Notes: generated by a model from the letters alone, not told the origin. A DNA stretch of 21,430 nucleotides from Pseudobowmanella sp964228145 (GCA_964228145.1 CAXQZJ010000029.1:1-21430), one strand, 5' to 3'. Positions 7,361 through 14,364 are shown, counted from the first letter of the stretch. A program made the numbers and translations.

Positions 7361-8230
7361 TTAGTGTTCTTCGTGCGCCATGCTCAGGTAAACGATGGTC
7401 AGCATCATGAAAATGAATGCCTGCAGCGTAATAACGATGATGTGGAAAATTGCCCACGCCAACTGTGCAATGGCACCGCCAATGAAGCCGCCGATACCAG
7501 CTGAAAGCAGTAAGGCAATCAACATAAAGATCAGTTCACCGGCATACAGGTTACCGAACAAACGCAACGCCAATGAAATAGGTTTAGCGATCAGCCCCAC
7601 GCCTTCAAGCAATAAGTTAAATGGCAACATCCACTTACCGAAAGGCTGGAACGCCAACTCTTTGGCAAAACCACCAAGACCTTTAATCTTGATGCTATAG
7701 AAAATGATCAGGATGAACACACCAGCTGCCAAACCGAAGGTGATATTCGGATCCGTGGTCGGAACGACTTTAAAGTACGCATCGTGAGAATCCGCGACCA
7801 TGCCGGTCATTTCAGCTGTTTGACCTGCTACCCATGGCAATAAATCAACCGGGATCAAGTCCATGAAGTTCATCAGGAAGATCCACACAAAAATCGTCAG
7901 TGACAGCGGTGCAATCACACTGCTCTTGCCGTGGAACGTTTCTTTAACGCTCTTATCAACAAACTCAACAATCATCTCAACAAATGACTGCATTTTGCCC
8001 GGGATACCTGAGGTACCGTTTACCGCTACCCGACGGAACAACCATAAGAACAATACACCGAGAAAAACAGACCAGCCGATCGAATCTACATGGACGGCCA
8101 TAAAATTGCCGTCACATACGTAGTTATTCGCAGCGCTGTTCCACTGCCAACCTTCTTCGGTTTGACAAACGGTCAGGTTCTTAAGGTGATGTTGGATGTA
8201 ACCGGAACTGGTTAACTCTTCTGATGCCAT
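7361..8230 (-). CDS. atpB: ATP synthase Fo subunit a
   Basis: This 289-residue polytopic membrane protein forms the proton half-channels against the c-ring. The essential arginine is Arg223 in ISLALRLFGNLYAGELIF. The other family block is the C-terminal helix carrying the conserved Gln in IVITLQAFIFMMLTIVYL (about 265-282). The N-terminal region faces the periplasm and carries Cys22 and Cys39, which could form a disulfide (speculative). The ATG has an AAGG-type ribosome-binding site, 16 bases after atpI. It is followed by a 115-base gap with a hairpin and the atpE initiation region. Confidence 0.97.
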   Translation of the reverse strand: MASEELTSSGYIQHHLKNLTVCQTEEGWQWNSAANNYVCDGNFMAVHVDSIGWSVFLGVLFLWLFRRVAVNGTSGIPGKMQSFVEMIVEFVDKSVKETFHGKSSVIAPLSLTIFVWIFLMNFMDLIPVDLLPWVAGQTAEMTGMVADSHDAYFKVVPTTDPNITFGLAAGVFILIIFYSIKIKGLGGFAKELAFQPFGKWMLPFNLLLEGVGLIAKPISLALRLFGNLYAGELIFMLIALLLSAGIGGFIGGAIAQLAWAIFHIIVITLQAFIFMMLTIVYLSMAHEEH

Positions 8231-8246
8231 TACATTTCAACCTTCG

Positions 8247-8636
8247 TTAGTTTTTAAATTTTGTATAAAGCGGCGCACACCATTGGCAGAGCATCGCTAT
8301 CGCATATCCGATAAACAAAGGCCCGGGCAGGGCCGCGGCGAATTTAAACGCCACAATAAACAGGGCGATGGTTGAAATAAGCTTAACCAATTCACCCCAA
8401 TAAAAATCCCGGACTATGTTTTGCGCTTGACGCGCGCCGGCATGCTTAAAATATCTATAGGAAAAGTACGCACCTGGCAGGATGCAGATTACTCCTCCAA
8501 AAAATAAGGATCGAGCAACATCTACACTCCAGTAGAGACCGATAGCAGACAGAATAAGTAGGGTCATTGCCTGTACAACTACTATTTTTGTGACTGCCCG
8601 GCGGTTAACCGAAGCGAGATTTGGCCTTTTTGACAA
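8247..8636 (-). CDS. atpI: ATP synthase accessory protein I
   Basis: AtpI is a small membrane protein encoded first in many atp operons, thought to help c-ring assembly or magnesium uptake; it is poorly conserved. Four hydrophobic segments follow a basic N-terminus. The open frame extends to a TTG at 8678, but the predicted promoter would place the transcript start only about 5 bases before that codon. A TTG at 8636, with a GAGAG-type ribosome-binding site about 8 bases upstream, gives about 129 residues, close to the E. coli length. No ATG occurs before the first membrane helix. The start is therefore uncertain between 8636 and 8678. The family call rests on size, topology and operon position. 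Confidence 0.85.
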   Translation of the reverse strand: MSKRPNLASVNRRAVTKIVVVQAMTLLILSAIGLYWSVDVARSLFFGGVICILPGAYFSYRYFKHAGARQAQNIVRDFYWGELVKLISTIALFIVAFKFAAALPGPLFIGYAIAMLCQWCAPLYTKFKN

Positions 8637-8689
8637 TCTTATTTCTCTCTTTTTTGCTGTCTTGTGTAAGCGGGCCAAAATTAGGCAGG

Positions 8690-8718
8690 ATTATAGAGAT
8701 ATCGTGACTTTATAGCAA
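8690..8718 (-). promoter_or_regulatory. Sigma70-type promoter of the atp operon
   Basis: On the minus strand, TTGCTA (8713-8718) and a perfect TATAAT (8690-8695) are separated by 17 bases, in the 100-base gap between parB and the chosen atpI start. The position agrees with the main atp promoter upstream of atpI in E. coli. The expected transcript start is near 8683. Confidence 0.75.
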
Positions 8719-8734
8719 TAGTAGTGCCAGCTAA

Positions 8735-9601
8735 CTATTCGTTAATCTTAGCTAAAATACCATCCAACTGATCTAAGCTGTCAAAGTTGATGGTCACTTT
8801 GCCTTTACCCTTGGCGTTGTGAGCAATGGCAACCGGTGCTCCGAGGTTTTCGGAAAGCTGAGTTTCCAGTTTTTGCACATCAGGGTCCGTTTTCTGTTCA
8901 GCTTTCGGTTTCGGTGGCTCTAATAAGCGTCTGACCAGGTTTTCTGTATCGCGAACGGTCAAGCCCTTTGCCGCGACATTTCGTGCAGCGTCGGTTTGCG
9001 CTTCGCCTTCGAGCGATAACAGCGCACGGGCGTGGCCCATTTCTATATCACCGTATTCGAGTAATAGTTTCACGTCATCATTGAGATTATTTAAGCGCAA
9101 CAGGTTAGTCACTGCAGTTCGGGATTTTCCCACTGCCTCGGCCACTTGTTGGTGGGTCAGTTCAAATTCCTGTAACAGACGTTCAAGGGCCTGAGCTTCT
9201 TCCATTGCATTGAGGTCTTCACGCTGAATATTCTCAATTAACGCGATCGCCACTGCGGCTTCGTCTTCGACGTCTTTGATAATACAAGGAACATTATCCA
9301 GTTTCGCCAGTTGCGATGCCCGCCAACGGCGTTCGCCAGCAATAATTTCAAAGCGTTGTTCTGCAACCGGGCGTACAACGATAGGTTGGATAACCCCTTG
9401 AGAACGGATCGAGGATGCCAGTTCTTCCAGCGCTTCCGGAGACATATCTTTGCGGGGCTGATATTTTCCAGGCTGCAACCATTCCACAGGCAAATGCTGT
9501 AAATCTTGGTGTTGGTCTGTGGCGTCGCCTTCTGGTTTGCGCTGACTGGTGGCTAAAAGTGCGTCTAGTCCACGACCCAGGCCCCGTTTTTTATTCGACA
9601 T
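8735..9601 (-). CDS. parB: Chromosome partitioning protein ParB
   Basis: ParB is a CTP-dependent clamp that loads at parS sites near the origin and spreads on DNA. With ParA it segregates origins. The N-terminal RGLGRGLDALL, which stimulates ParA, is at residues 6-16. The CTP-binding motifs are GERRWRA (89-95) and ENIQREDL (123-130). A helix-turn-helix follows (LTHQQVAEAVGKSRTAVTNLLRL), then a C-terminal dimerisation domain. The ATG at 9601 is chosen over an in-frame TTG five codons upstream because GAGG lies 5 bases before it. It is 19 bases downstream of parA. No convincing parS site was seen in this window. Confidence 0.97.
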   Translation of the reverse strand: MSNKKRGLGRGLDALLATSQRKPEGDATDQHQDLQHLPVEWLQPGKYQPRKDMSPEALEELASSIRSQGVIQPIVVRPVAEQRFEIIAGERRWRASQLAKLDNVPCIIKDVEDEAAVAIALIENIQREDLNAMEEAQALERLLQEFELTHQQVAEAVGKSRTAVTNLLRLNNLNDDVKLLLEYGDIEMGHARALLSLEGEAQTDAARNVAAKGLTVRDTENLVRRLLEPPKPKAEQKTDPDVQKLETQLSENLGAPVAIAHNAKGKGKVTINFDSLDQLDGILAKINE

Positions 9602-9620
9602 GTTTTCCTCTATCAAATCG

Positions 9621-10409
9621 TTAGTTAGTTACGGCTTGTTGTGGCGTTTTTGCACGACGCAATATTTCTCCCGCCAATGCCAGATAGGCCTTTGCACCGG
9701 TAGATGACTTTTCGTAGTACATAGCTGGCGTGCCAAAGCTTGGCGCTTCAGCTAAACGCACATTACGTGGAATGACAGTTCGGTACACCTGGCTTCCGAA
9801 ATGGCGTTTTAATTGTTCCGATACATCGTTTGCCAGGCGATTGCGGGGATCATACATGGTGCGTAAGACCCCTTCAATTTTGAGTGCAGGGTTCACCACG
9901 GAGGCTAATTTTTCAATGGTATCCATCAGCGCTGTCAGCCCTTCGAGGGCATAATATTCGCATTGCATTGGTACTAACACTGAATCTGCTGCGGCCAATG
10001 CATTGACGGTTAATTGGTTTAACGAAGGTGGGCAATCAATGAAAATATAATCGTAATAGTCACGCACCGGCTGTAGCGCATTACGCAAGCGGACTTCACG
10101 GGCGAACAATTCCATCAGCTTAATTTCTGCCGCCGTGACATCACCGTTGGCTGCAATTAAGTCATATTTTCCCGATGTATCAGCAATAATCACATCACTG
10201 ATCGGTTTTTCTTCAATCAATAACTCATACACAGTCGCATCAACGTCAAATTTATCGATGCCACTTCCCATGGTCGCATTACCCTGAGGATCGAGGTCGA
10301 TGAGTAATACCTTGCGACGAGTAGCCGCCATGGATGCCGCCACGTTCACAGCCGTCGTGGTTTTTCCTACACCACCTTTTTGGTTTGCGATTGCAATGAC
10401 TTTTCCCAA
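9621..10409 (-). CDS. parA: Chromosome partitioning ATPase ParA (Soj)
   Basis: This 262-residue deviant Walker ATPase binds DNA non-specifically as an ATP dimer and is released by ParB. The deviant P-loop KGGVGKTTT is at residues 11-19 with signature Lys11. Walker A' (LLIDLDPQGN) contains Asp40, and a Walker B-like IFIDCPPS follows. The start is TTG; no ATG occurs before the P-loop, and GGACGAAG lies a few bases upstream. The start places MGKVIAIANQ at the expected N-terminus. It sits 47 bases after rsmG and just before parB, the common order near gammaproteobacterial origins. Confidence 0.97.
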   Translation of the reverse strand: MGKVIAIANQKGGVGKTTTAVNVAASMAATRRKVLLIDLDPQGNATMGSGIDKFDVDATVYELLIEEKPISDVIIADTSGKYDLIAANGDVTAAEIKLMELFAREVRLRNALQPVRDYYDYIFIDCPPSLNQLTVNALAAADSVLVPMQCEYYALEGLTALMDTIEKLASVVNPALKIEGVLRTMYDPRNRLANDVSEQLKRHFGSQVYRTVIPRNVRLAEAPSFGTPAMYYEKSSTGAKAYLALAGEILRRAKTPQQAVTN

Positions 10410-10456
10410 AATACTTCGTCCAGCTTGTCAGTGTTGCTATTGATTGTTCGCAGCGT

Positions 10457-11095
10457 TCAGCGCTTGCTGATGTGAACCAGGTGACGGTCACCCTGGAGAC
10501 CGGGAACGGCTAATTTCACCACGTCATTTACATGAAAATCCGCAGCTATCTCAGCGATTTCCTGCTCAGGATAAACCCCTTTTAAAGCCAAAAAGGCACC
10601 TGAAGAATCTACCAGATGTTGGCACCAGTGCAACATATCTTTTATTGACGCAAAGGCTCGACTCAGGACGGCGTCAAGTTTCTCCGGTGGTTGAAACTCC
10701 TCAACACGAGACTGAATTGGCGTAATATTTTTCAATCCCAATTCATGTCCGGCTTGTCGCATAAAGCGAACGCGTTTACCCAGGCTATCAAGCAGGTAAA
10801 AATGTTTATCCGGCAGCATGATTGCCAAAGGAATACCAGGCAAACCCGGTCCGGTTCCCACGTCGATAAACCGCGTACCTTGCAGGTAAGGCGCTACAAC
10901 AATGGAGTCCAGAATATGCTTCACCAACATCTCTGCAGGATTTCTAACCGAGGTCAGATTGTACGCCTTGTTCCACTTGTGCATCAGTTGCACATAACCA
11001 ACAAGCTGTTGCTGCTGCAACTCGGTGACTGACAAATCTGTCTCAGCCAGAGCAACCTTGAGTTGTTGTGCAAGTTCTGTATCGACTTTAATCAC
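10457..11095 (-). CDS. rsmG: 16S rRNA (guanine-527-N7) methyltransferase RsmG
   Basis: RsmG methylates N7 of G527 in 16S rRNA using S-adenosylmethionine; its loss gives low-level streptomycin resistance in several bacteria. The 212-residue protein has the SAM-binding motif FIDVGTGPGLPGIPLAI at about 76-92 and the WNKAYNLTSVRNPAEML block at 41-57. The conserved VLSRAFAS and ALKG motifs follow. Translation starts at GTG, which overlaps the mnmG stop in GTGA, so the two are probably translationally coupled. The mnmG-rsmG pairing is widespread in bacteria. Confidence 0.97.
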   Translation of the reverse strand: MIKVDTELAQQLKVALAETDLSVTELQQQQLVGYVQLMHKWNKAYNLTSVRNPAEMLVKHILDSIVVAPYLQGTRFIDVGTGPGLPGIPLAIMLPDKHFYLLDSLGKRVRFMRQAGHELGLKNITPIQSRVEEFQPPEKLDAVLSRAFASIKDMLHWCQHLVDSSGAFLALKGVYPEQEIAEIAADFHVNDVVKLAVPGLQGDRHLVHISKR

Positions 11096-12981
11096 GCGGT
11101 TTTTCTCAGCATGCCTTGTTTTTTGAGGTACACCAACAACAAGGAGATAGCAGCCGGTGTAATACCCGATATGCGCGACGCCTTACCAATCGTTTCCGGT
11201 CTGGCATCAGTCAACTTGTTAATAACCTCATTTGAAAGGCCGCTGATTTTGCTGTAATCCAGGTCCATTGGCAACAAGGTATTTTCATTGCGTTGGCTAC
11301 GTGCAATCTCGTCCTGTTGCCGCTCAATATAGCCTGCGTATTTGATCTGAATTTCAACCTGTTCTGCCGCCAAAGGATCTTCAACGAAAGGACCGATCGA
11401 CGGGATCTTTGCCAAATCTGCGTAGCGGATCTCAGGCCGACGAATTAATTCTTCTAACGAGTTTTCCCGGGTTAACGCATTTTTCAGCGTTTGATTCAGG
11501 CTTTCTGCGGCCTCGTGCTTAGGATAAACCCAGGTACTGCGTAAACGCTGACGTTCTTGTTCGATTAATTCCATTTTCTGGTTGAATGCCGCCCATCGCT
11601 GCTCATCAACCAGACCCAGTTCATGGCCCTTGGCAGTTAATCGAATGTCTGCGTTATCTTCACGTAGCAACAAGCGATATTCTGCACGGCTGGTAAACAT
11701 CCGGTACGGTTCTTTGGTTCCCAACGTCGATAAATCGTCAATCAAAACGCCGGTGTAAGCCTCATCGCGACGAGGTGTCCAGCCTTCTTTGTCCTGACAT
11801 TGAAGCGCAGCGTTGGCACCTGCAATTAAACCTTGAGCCCCAGCCTCTTCATAACCTGTGGTGCCGTTAATTTGCCCCGCGAAGAACAAGCCATCTATAA
11901 ATTTGGTCTCCAGTGTCTGCTTAAGATCACGGGGATCAAAAAAGTCATACTCAATGGCATAACCAGGCCTAATAATACGCGCTTGCTCGAAACCGTTGAT
12001 CGACTGGATCAATGCCTGCTGGACATCAAAGGGCAAGCTGGTTGATATCCCGTTCGGGTAGATTTCGATACTGTTAAGACCTTCAGGCTCAACAAATATC
12101 TGGTGACTGGTTTTGTCAGCAAAGCGGGTTATTTTGTCTTCAATCGAAGGACAATAACGTGGACCAATCCCCTCAATGACACCGGCGTACATAGGTGAAC
12201 GGTGGAGATTTTGGCGAATAACCTCATGGGTTTTTTCGTTTGTATGGGTGATATAACAAGGAATCTGACGAGGATGTTGCGAAACTTTGCCCATAAACGA
12301 GAACACAGGTAAGGGATCATCTCCAGGTTGTGCCTGCATTTTGTCAAAGTTTAAGGTGCGTGCATCCAATCGAGCAGGTGTGCCTGTTTTTAACCGATCA
12401 ACTCTGAACGGCAATGCACGAAGTCGCTGGGACAATGCATTTGATGGCGGATCACCGGCTCGACCACCTTGGAAATTATCCATACCAATATGAATAACAC
12501 CGCCAAGGAAGGTGCCGACCGTCAGAACAACACTTTTAGCACGAAATTTAAGTCCCATTTGCGTAACAACACCTACTACACGATCCTGTTCAACGATCAG
12601 ATCATCACAGGATTGTTGAAACAGGGTCAGGTTTTGCTGTTGTTCGAGCGCATTTCTTACATAACTACGATACAGACTTCGGTCTGCCTGAGCTCGGGTT
12701 GCACGTACAGCGGGGCCTTTACTCGAGTTTAATGTACGGAATTGGATCCCAGCATGATCGATTGCTGTGGCCATGACACCTCCTAAGGCATCAATCTCTT
12801 TAACCAAATGACCTTTTCCGATCCCACCGATCGCAGGGTTACAAGACATTTGACCCAGCGTTTCAATGTTGTGGGTTAGTAACAGTGTTTTTACGCCCAT
12901 ACGAGCTGCTGCAAGCGCAGCCTCTGTACCTGCATGCCCGCCACCGACGACGATGACATCAAAGTTTTCGCTATAAAACAT
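11092..12981 (-). CDS. mnmG: tRNA uridine-5-carboxymethylaminomethyl modification enzyme MnmG
   Basis: MnmG works with MnmE to place the (carboxymethyl)aminomethyl group on U34 of certain tRNAs, using FAD, NADH and methylenetetrahydrofolate. The 629-residue protein has the dinucleotide-binding motif VVGGGHAGTEAA (11-22). Its redox-active cysteines are in the expected context at Cys47 (MSCNPAIGGIGKGHL) and Cys277 (GPRYCPSIEDK), and the C-terminal MnmE-binding helical domain is intact. The ATG has a GAGAGAGG ribosome-binding site. It is transcribed away from oriC, as in E. coli, and its partner mnmE lies on the other side of the origin. Confidence 0.98.
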   Translation of the reverse strand: MFYSENFDVIVVGGGHAGTEAALAAARMGVKTLLLTHNIETLGQMSCNPAIGGIGKGHLVKEIDALGGVMATAIDHAGIQFRTLNSSKGPAVRATRAQADRSLYRSYVRNALEQQQNLTLFQQSCDDLIVEQDRVVGVVTQMGLKFRAKSVVLTVGTFLGGVIHIGMDNFQGGRAGDPPSNALSQRLRALPFRVDRLKTGTPARLDARTLNFDKMQAQPGDDPLPVFSFMGKVSQHPRQIPCYITHTNEKTHEVIRQNLHRSPMYAGVIEGIGPRYCPSIEDKITRFADKTSHQIFVEPEGLNSIEIYPNGISTSLPFDVQQALIQSINGFEQARIIRPGYAIEYDFFDPRDLKQTLETKFIDGLFFAGQINGTTGYEEAGAQGLIAGANAALQCQDKEGWTPRRDEAYTGVLIDDLSTLGTKEPYRMFTSRAEYRLLLREDNADIRLTAKGHELGLVDEQRWAAFNQKMELIEQERQRLRSTWVYPKHEAAESLNQTLKNALTRENSLEELIRRPEIRYADLAKIPSIGPFVEDPLAAEQVEIQIKYAGYIERQQDEIARSQRNENTLLPMDLDYSKISGLSNEVINKLTDARPETIGKASRISGITPAAISLLLVYLKKQGMLRKTA

Positions 12982-13023
12982 CTGTTACCTCTCTCTACGC
13001 TGGTCCCAAAATAGGGGGCGCAT

Positions 13024-13052
13024 ATTCTATAGATTTTCAGTGACGAAAGAAA
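13024..13052 (-). promoter_or_regulatory. Candidate mnmG promoter
   Basis: On the minus strand, TAGAAT (13024-13029) lies 17 bases downstream of TTTCTT (13047-13052), about 45 bases before the mnmG ATG. The -10 is fair and the -35 poor. Location next to the unwinding region is like the E. coli mnmG promoter. Confidence 0.35.
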
Positions 13053-13091
13053 CGTTTAAAAACTATTCAAATTGTGAACTGGATCAGCTTA

Positions 13092-13137
13092 TAGATCTAT
13101 TGATCTGTTAGATCTTTTCTTATATTTAGATCTATTA
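13092..13137. other. DNA unwinding element of oriC
   Basis: Four copies of GATCTNTT start at 13094, 13102, 13111 and 13129. Three of them extend to TAGATCT(A/T)TT with 17-18 base spacing. The copy at 13111 (GATCTTTTCTTAT) matches the E. coli 13-mer consensus GATCTNTTNTTTT except for one base. The stretch is strongly AT-rich and lies left of the DnaA boxes, the same side as in E. coli. Confidence 0.85.
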
Positions 13138-13177
13138 AGCAGCGCTTTTTTATGTATAAAGCTTATAAACTGTTTTA

Positions 13178-13190
13178 AATCAATGGTTTA
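13178..13190 (+). promoter_or_regulatory. Consensus IHF-binding site in oriC
   Basis: AATCAATGGTTTA matches WATCAANNNNTTR at every position. It lies between the unwinding element and the first perfect DnaA box, as the IHF site does in E. coli oriC. Bending here would bring DnaA on the boxes close to the unwinding element. Confidence 0.7.
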
Positions 13191-13226
13191 TCTGATGATC
13201 TAGTGTGTTGATAATGCTTGATCAAC

Positions 13227-13235
13227 TGTGTATTA
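13227..13235 (-). promoter_or_regulatory. DnaA box (one mismatch)
   Basis: The minus strand reads TAATACACA, one mismatch from TTATNCACA. It is the DnaA box nearest the IHF site and is oriented opposite to the two perfect boxes. Confidence 0.6.
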
Positions 13236-13255
13236 CCGGTGATCAAATAGCCTAT

Positions 13256-13264
13256 TTATCCACA
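13256..13264 (+). promoter_or_regulatory. DnaA box (perfect)
   Basis: TTATCCACA is the highest-affinity DnaA box sequence, as in R1 and R4 of E. coli oriC. It follows the IHF site by 65 bases. Confidence 0.9.
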
Positions 13265-13305
13265 AGTCAAAATGAAACAGATCTTATTCATTGTATAAAC
13301 ATAGG

Positions 13306-13314
13306 ATAAACACA
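13306..13314 (+). promoter_or_regulatory. Weak DnaA box-like site
   Basis: ATAAACACA has two mismatches to TTATNCACA. It lies between the two perfect boxes and partly repeats ATAAACA at 13295-13301, one helical turn away. It could be a low-affinity site for DnaA-ATP, but chance cannot be excluded. Confidence 0.35.
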
Positions 13315-13328
13315 GCAAAATAAGATTT

Positions 13329-13337
13329 TTATCCACA
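13329..13337 (+). promoter_or_regulatory. DnaA box (perfect)
   Basis: A second TTATCCACA in the same orientation, 73 bases (about seven helical turns) after the first. Confidence 0.9.
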
Positions 13338-13362
13338 CCTGTAGAGATCGTGATCACTTTTC

Positions 13363-13371
13363 TGTGTGTAA
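13363..13371 (-). promoter_or_regulatory. DnaA box (one mismatch)
   Basis: The minus strand reads TTACACACA, one mismatch from TTATNCACA, 26 bases beyond the second perfect box and in opposite orientation. Confidence 0.6.
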
Positions 13372-13388
13372 TATGTGATCTATTTCAG

Positions 13389-13424
13389 AAAGATCCTTGT
13401 AACCTCGCCCCGACAAGGATCTTT
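13389..13424. repeat. 12-bp perfect inverted repeat at the right edge of oriC
   Basis: AAAGATCCTTGT (13389-13400) and ACAAGGATCTTT (13413-13424) are exact reverse complements separated by 12 bases, each with a GATC. The right arm also takes part in a second possible hairpin, CCCCGACAA (13408-13416) with TTGTTGGGG (13423-13431), which has one G-T pair and excludes the first. Neither is followed by a clear T-run. Confidence 0.75.
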
Positions 13425-13426
13425 GT

Positions 13427-13435
13427 TGGGGATAA
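13427..13435 (-). promoter_or_regulatory. DnaA box (one mismatch) at the right edge
   Basis: The minus strand reads TTATCCCCA, one mismatch from TTATCCACA. It overlaps the right arm of the alternative hairpin. Its orientation and outermost position recall R4 of E. coli, but the mismatch lies in the conserved CACA part. Confidence 0.45.
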
Positions 13436-13510
13436 GATCCTGTCTGTAGCGCTGTGGACCTTTTAATATCAGACTATGGGGCCTGTCTTGGGTACATTTT
13501 GCGTTGATCA

Positions 13511-13537
13511 AAAAAGCCGATCTAAAATCGGCTTTTT
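13511..13537 (-). terminator. Rho-independent terminator of the dnaC-like gene
   Basis: AAAAAGCCGAT (13511-13521) and ATCGGCTTTTT (13527-13537) are perfect inverted repeats with a 5-base loop. Each strand shows a GC stem followed by a T-run, so it can act both ways. It begins 17 bases past the dnaC-like stop and shields oriC from transcripts of the right-hand operon. Confidence 0.85.
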
Positions 13538-13554
13538 CATCTGCATAAGGCTGA

Positions 13555-14364
13555 TCATTTGATCTGGTTGGGCTGATAACCGCTTGTTACTGTGCCTATA
13601 TCATCCTTCAATTGGGTACGACGACTAGGACCACTAAACCTAACCCGATAGGTATCGTATTCTTTGATCGATTCAAAACAGTAACTACCTAATGCAACTT
13701 CCAAGGCGGAGAGTTCATGGTTGGTAATCAGGATACAATTTTTGTTATTGACTAGTCTTTGTCTGAGTAAATTGCCCAGCCAGCTTTGGGTGTTCTTTTT
13801 AAGGTGACTTTCATTGACACATACTTCGTCAAGAATCAGCAGGTCCACGTTAAGCAATTCTTGTTGGATTTCTCGAAACTTTTCGCCGATTTTATCCTGA
13901 GCATTGTAATCAAAGGACGAAAAGCGCATCTCTAATAAGCTCGATAGTTGGCGATAAAGAACGCTAATTTCAAACTGTTCAATTAACTGATGTGCGATAG
14001 CGCCAGCAATATGTGATTTGCCGCGGCCATAGTCACCATAAAATATCATCATGTGAGAACCGCTGTTTCGCCATTCTGGATCATCATGAGCAGCAATAAA
14101 GGATTGAGCTATGCTAATCGCTTCTCTGACGTCGTCGCTGTCTTCTATCAGATTATCGAAGGTCCACTTAGGGTTTAAGTCTGACTTGCCATGAATGTTC
14201 AGTATTCGCTGTTTTCTGGCTTGCTGTTGTTGTTGCTGAATATCTGCATTGGCTTGGCGACTGTATTCGTCACGGATCGCAGCAAAATCTTTTTTTGGCA
14301 GGTCTACAGGCTTTCTGCCCATCAAGCTGGCTAAATGGTTTAGCTTGTCATTCAGATTTTGCAC
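13555..14364 (-). CDS. dnaC: DnaC-like replicative helicase loader (AAA+ ATPase)
   Basis: DnaC-type loaders hold the DnaB helicase ring and place it on melted DNA. This 269-residue protein aligns by eye with E. coli DnaC along its length. The N-terminal helicase-binding region ends with RILNIHG...WTFDN (53-71). The P-loop GDYGRGKS is at 110-117, Walker B VDLLILDEVCVNES at 173-186 (E. coli has DEIGVQTES) and sensor 1 ILITNHE at 211-217. The C-terminus YDTYRVRFSG (236-245) parallels WDSYRSRVTG. The segment where DnaC has the arginine finger (VMDRMR) reads CFESIK, with a deletion after it. A polyglutamine run occupies 43-48. The GTG start has a GGAG site 7 bases upstream and overlaps dnaT by 17 bases. 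An IstB/DnaI-type loader is the alternative, but the Walker B context favours DnaC. Confidence 0.85.
   Translation of the reverse strand: MQNLNDKLNHLASLMGRKPVDLPKKDFAAIRDEYSRQANADIQQQQQQARKQRILNIHGKSDLNPKWTFDNLIEDSDDVREAISIAQSFIAAHDDPEWRNSGSHMMIFYGDYGRGKSHIAGAIAHQLIEQFEISVLYRQLSSLLEMRFSSFDYNAQDKIGEKFREIQQELLNVDLLILDEVCVNESHLKKNTQSWLGNLLRQRLVNNKNCILITNHELSALEVALGSYCFESIKEYDTYRVRFSGPSRRTQLKDDIGTVTSGYQPNQIK

Larger units (their letters stand above)
13081..13440. other. oriC: Chromosomal replication origin oriC
   Basis: This AT-rich, gene-free region lies between mnmG and the mioC-side gene cluster, the same context as oriC of E. coli and Vibrio. From left to right it holds GATCTNTT repeats in an unwinding element, a consensus IHF site, two perfect DnaA boxes and at least three one-mismatch boxes in both orientations. 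About 15 GATC sites occur in 360 bp, where one or two are expected by chance; this fits Dam/SeqA control. A 12-bp inverted repeat forms the right edge. The remaining gene-free sequence from 12982 to 13554 holds the mnmG leader on the left and the terminator of the dnaC-like gene on the right. No other gene was seen there. Confidence 0.93.

Noticed and set aside
9067..9075. GTTTCACGT half of a parS site inside parB
   Set aside because: The left half matches but the right half does not, so the palindrome required by ParB is absent.
10279..10491. Minus-strand open frame of 70 codons across the parA start and rsmG end
   Set aside because: It overlaps two well-supported genes in another frame and its product resembles nothing recognised. 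It is a shadow frame.
13436..13510. Possible small gene or RNA between the oriC inverted repeat and the terminator
   Set aside because: No open frame with a ribosome-binding site was seen, and no convincing promoter was found to drive an RNA.
14220..14240. Polyglutamine-coding repeat in the dnaC-like gene as a possible unstable microsatellite
   Set aside because: The run is only six glutamines with mixed codons, too short to suggest phase variation.
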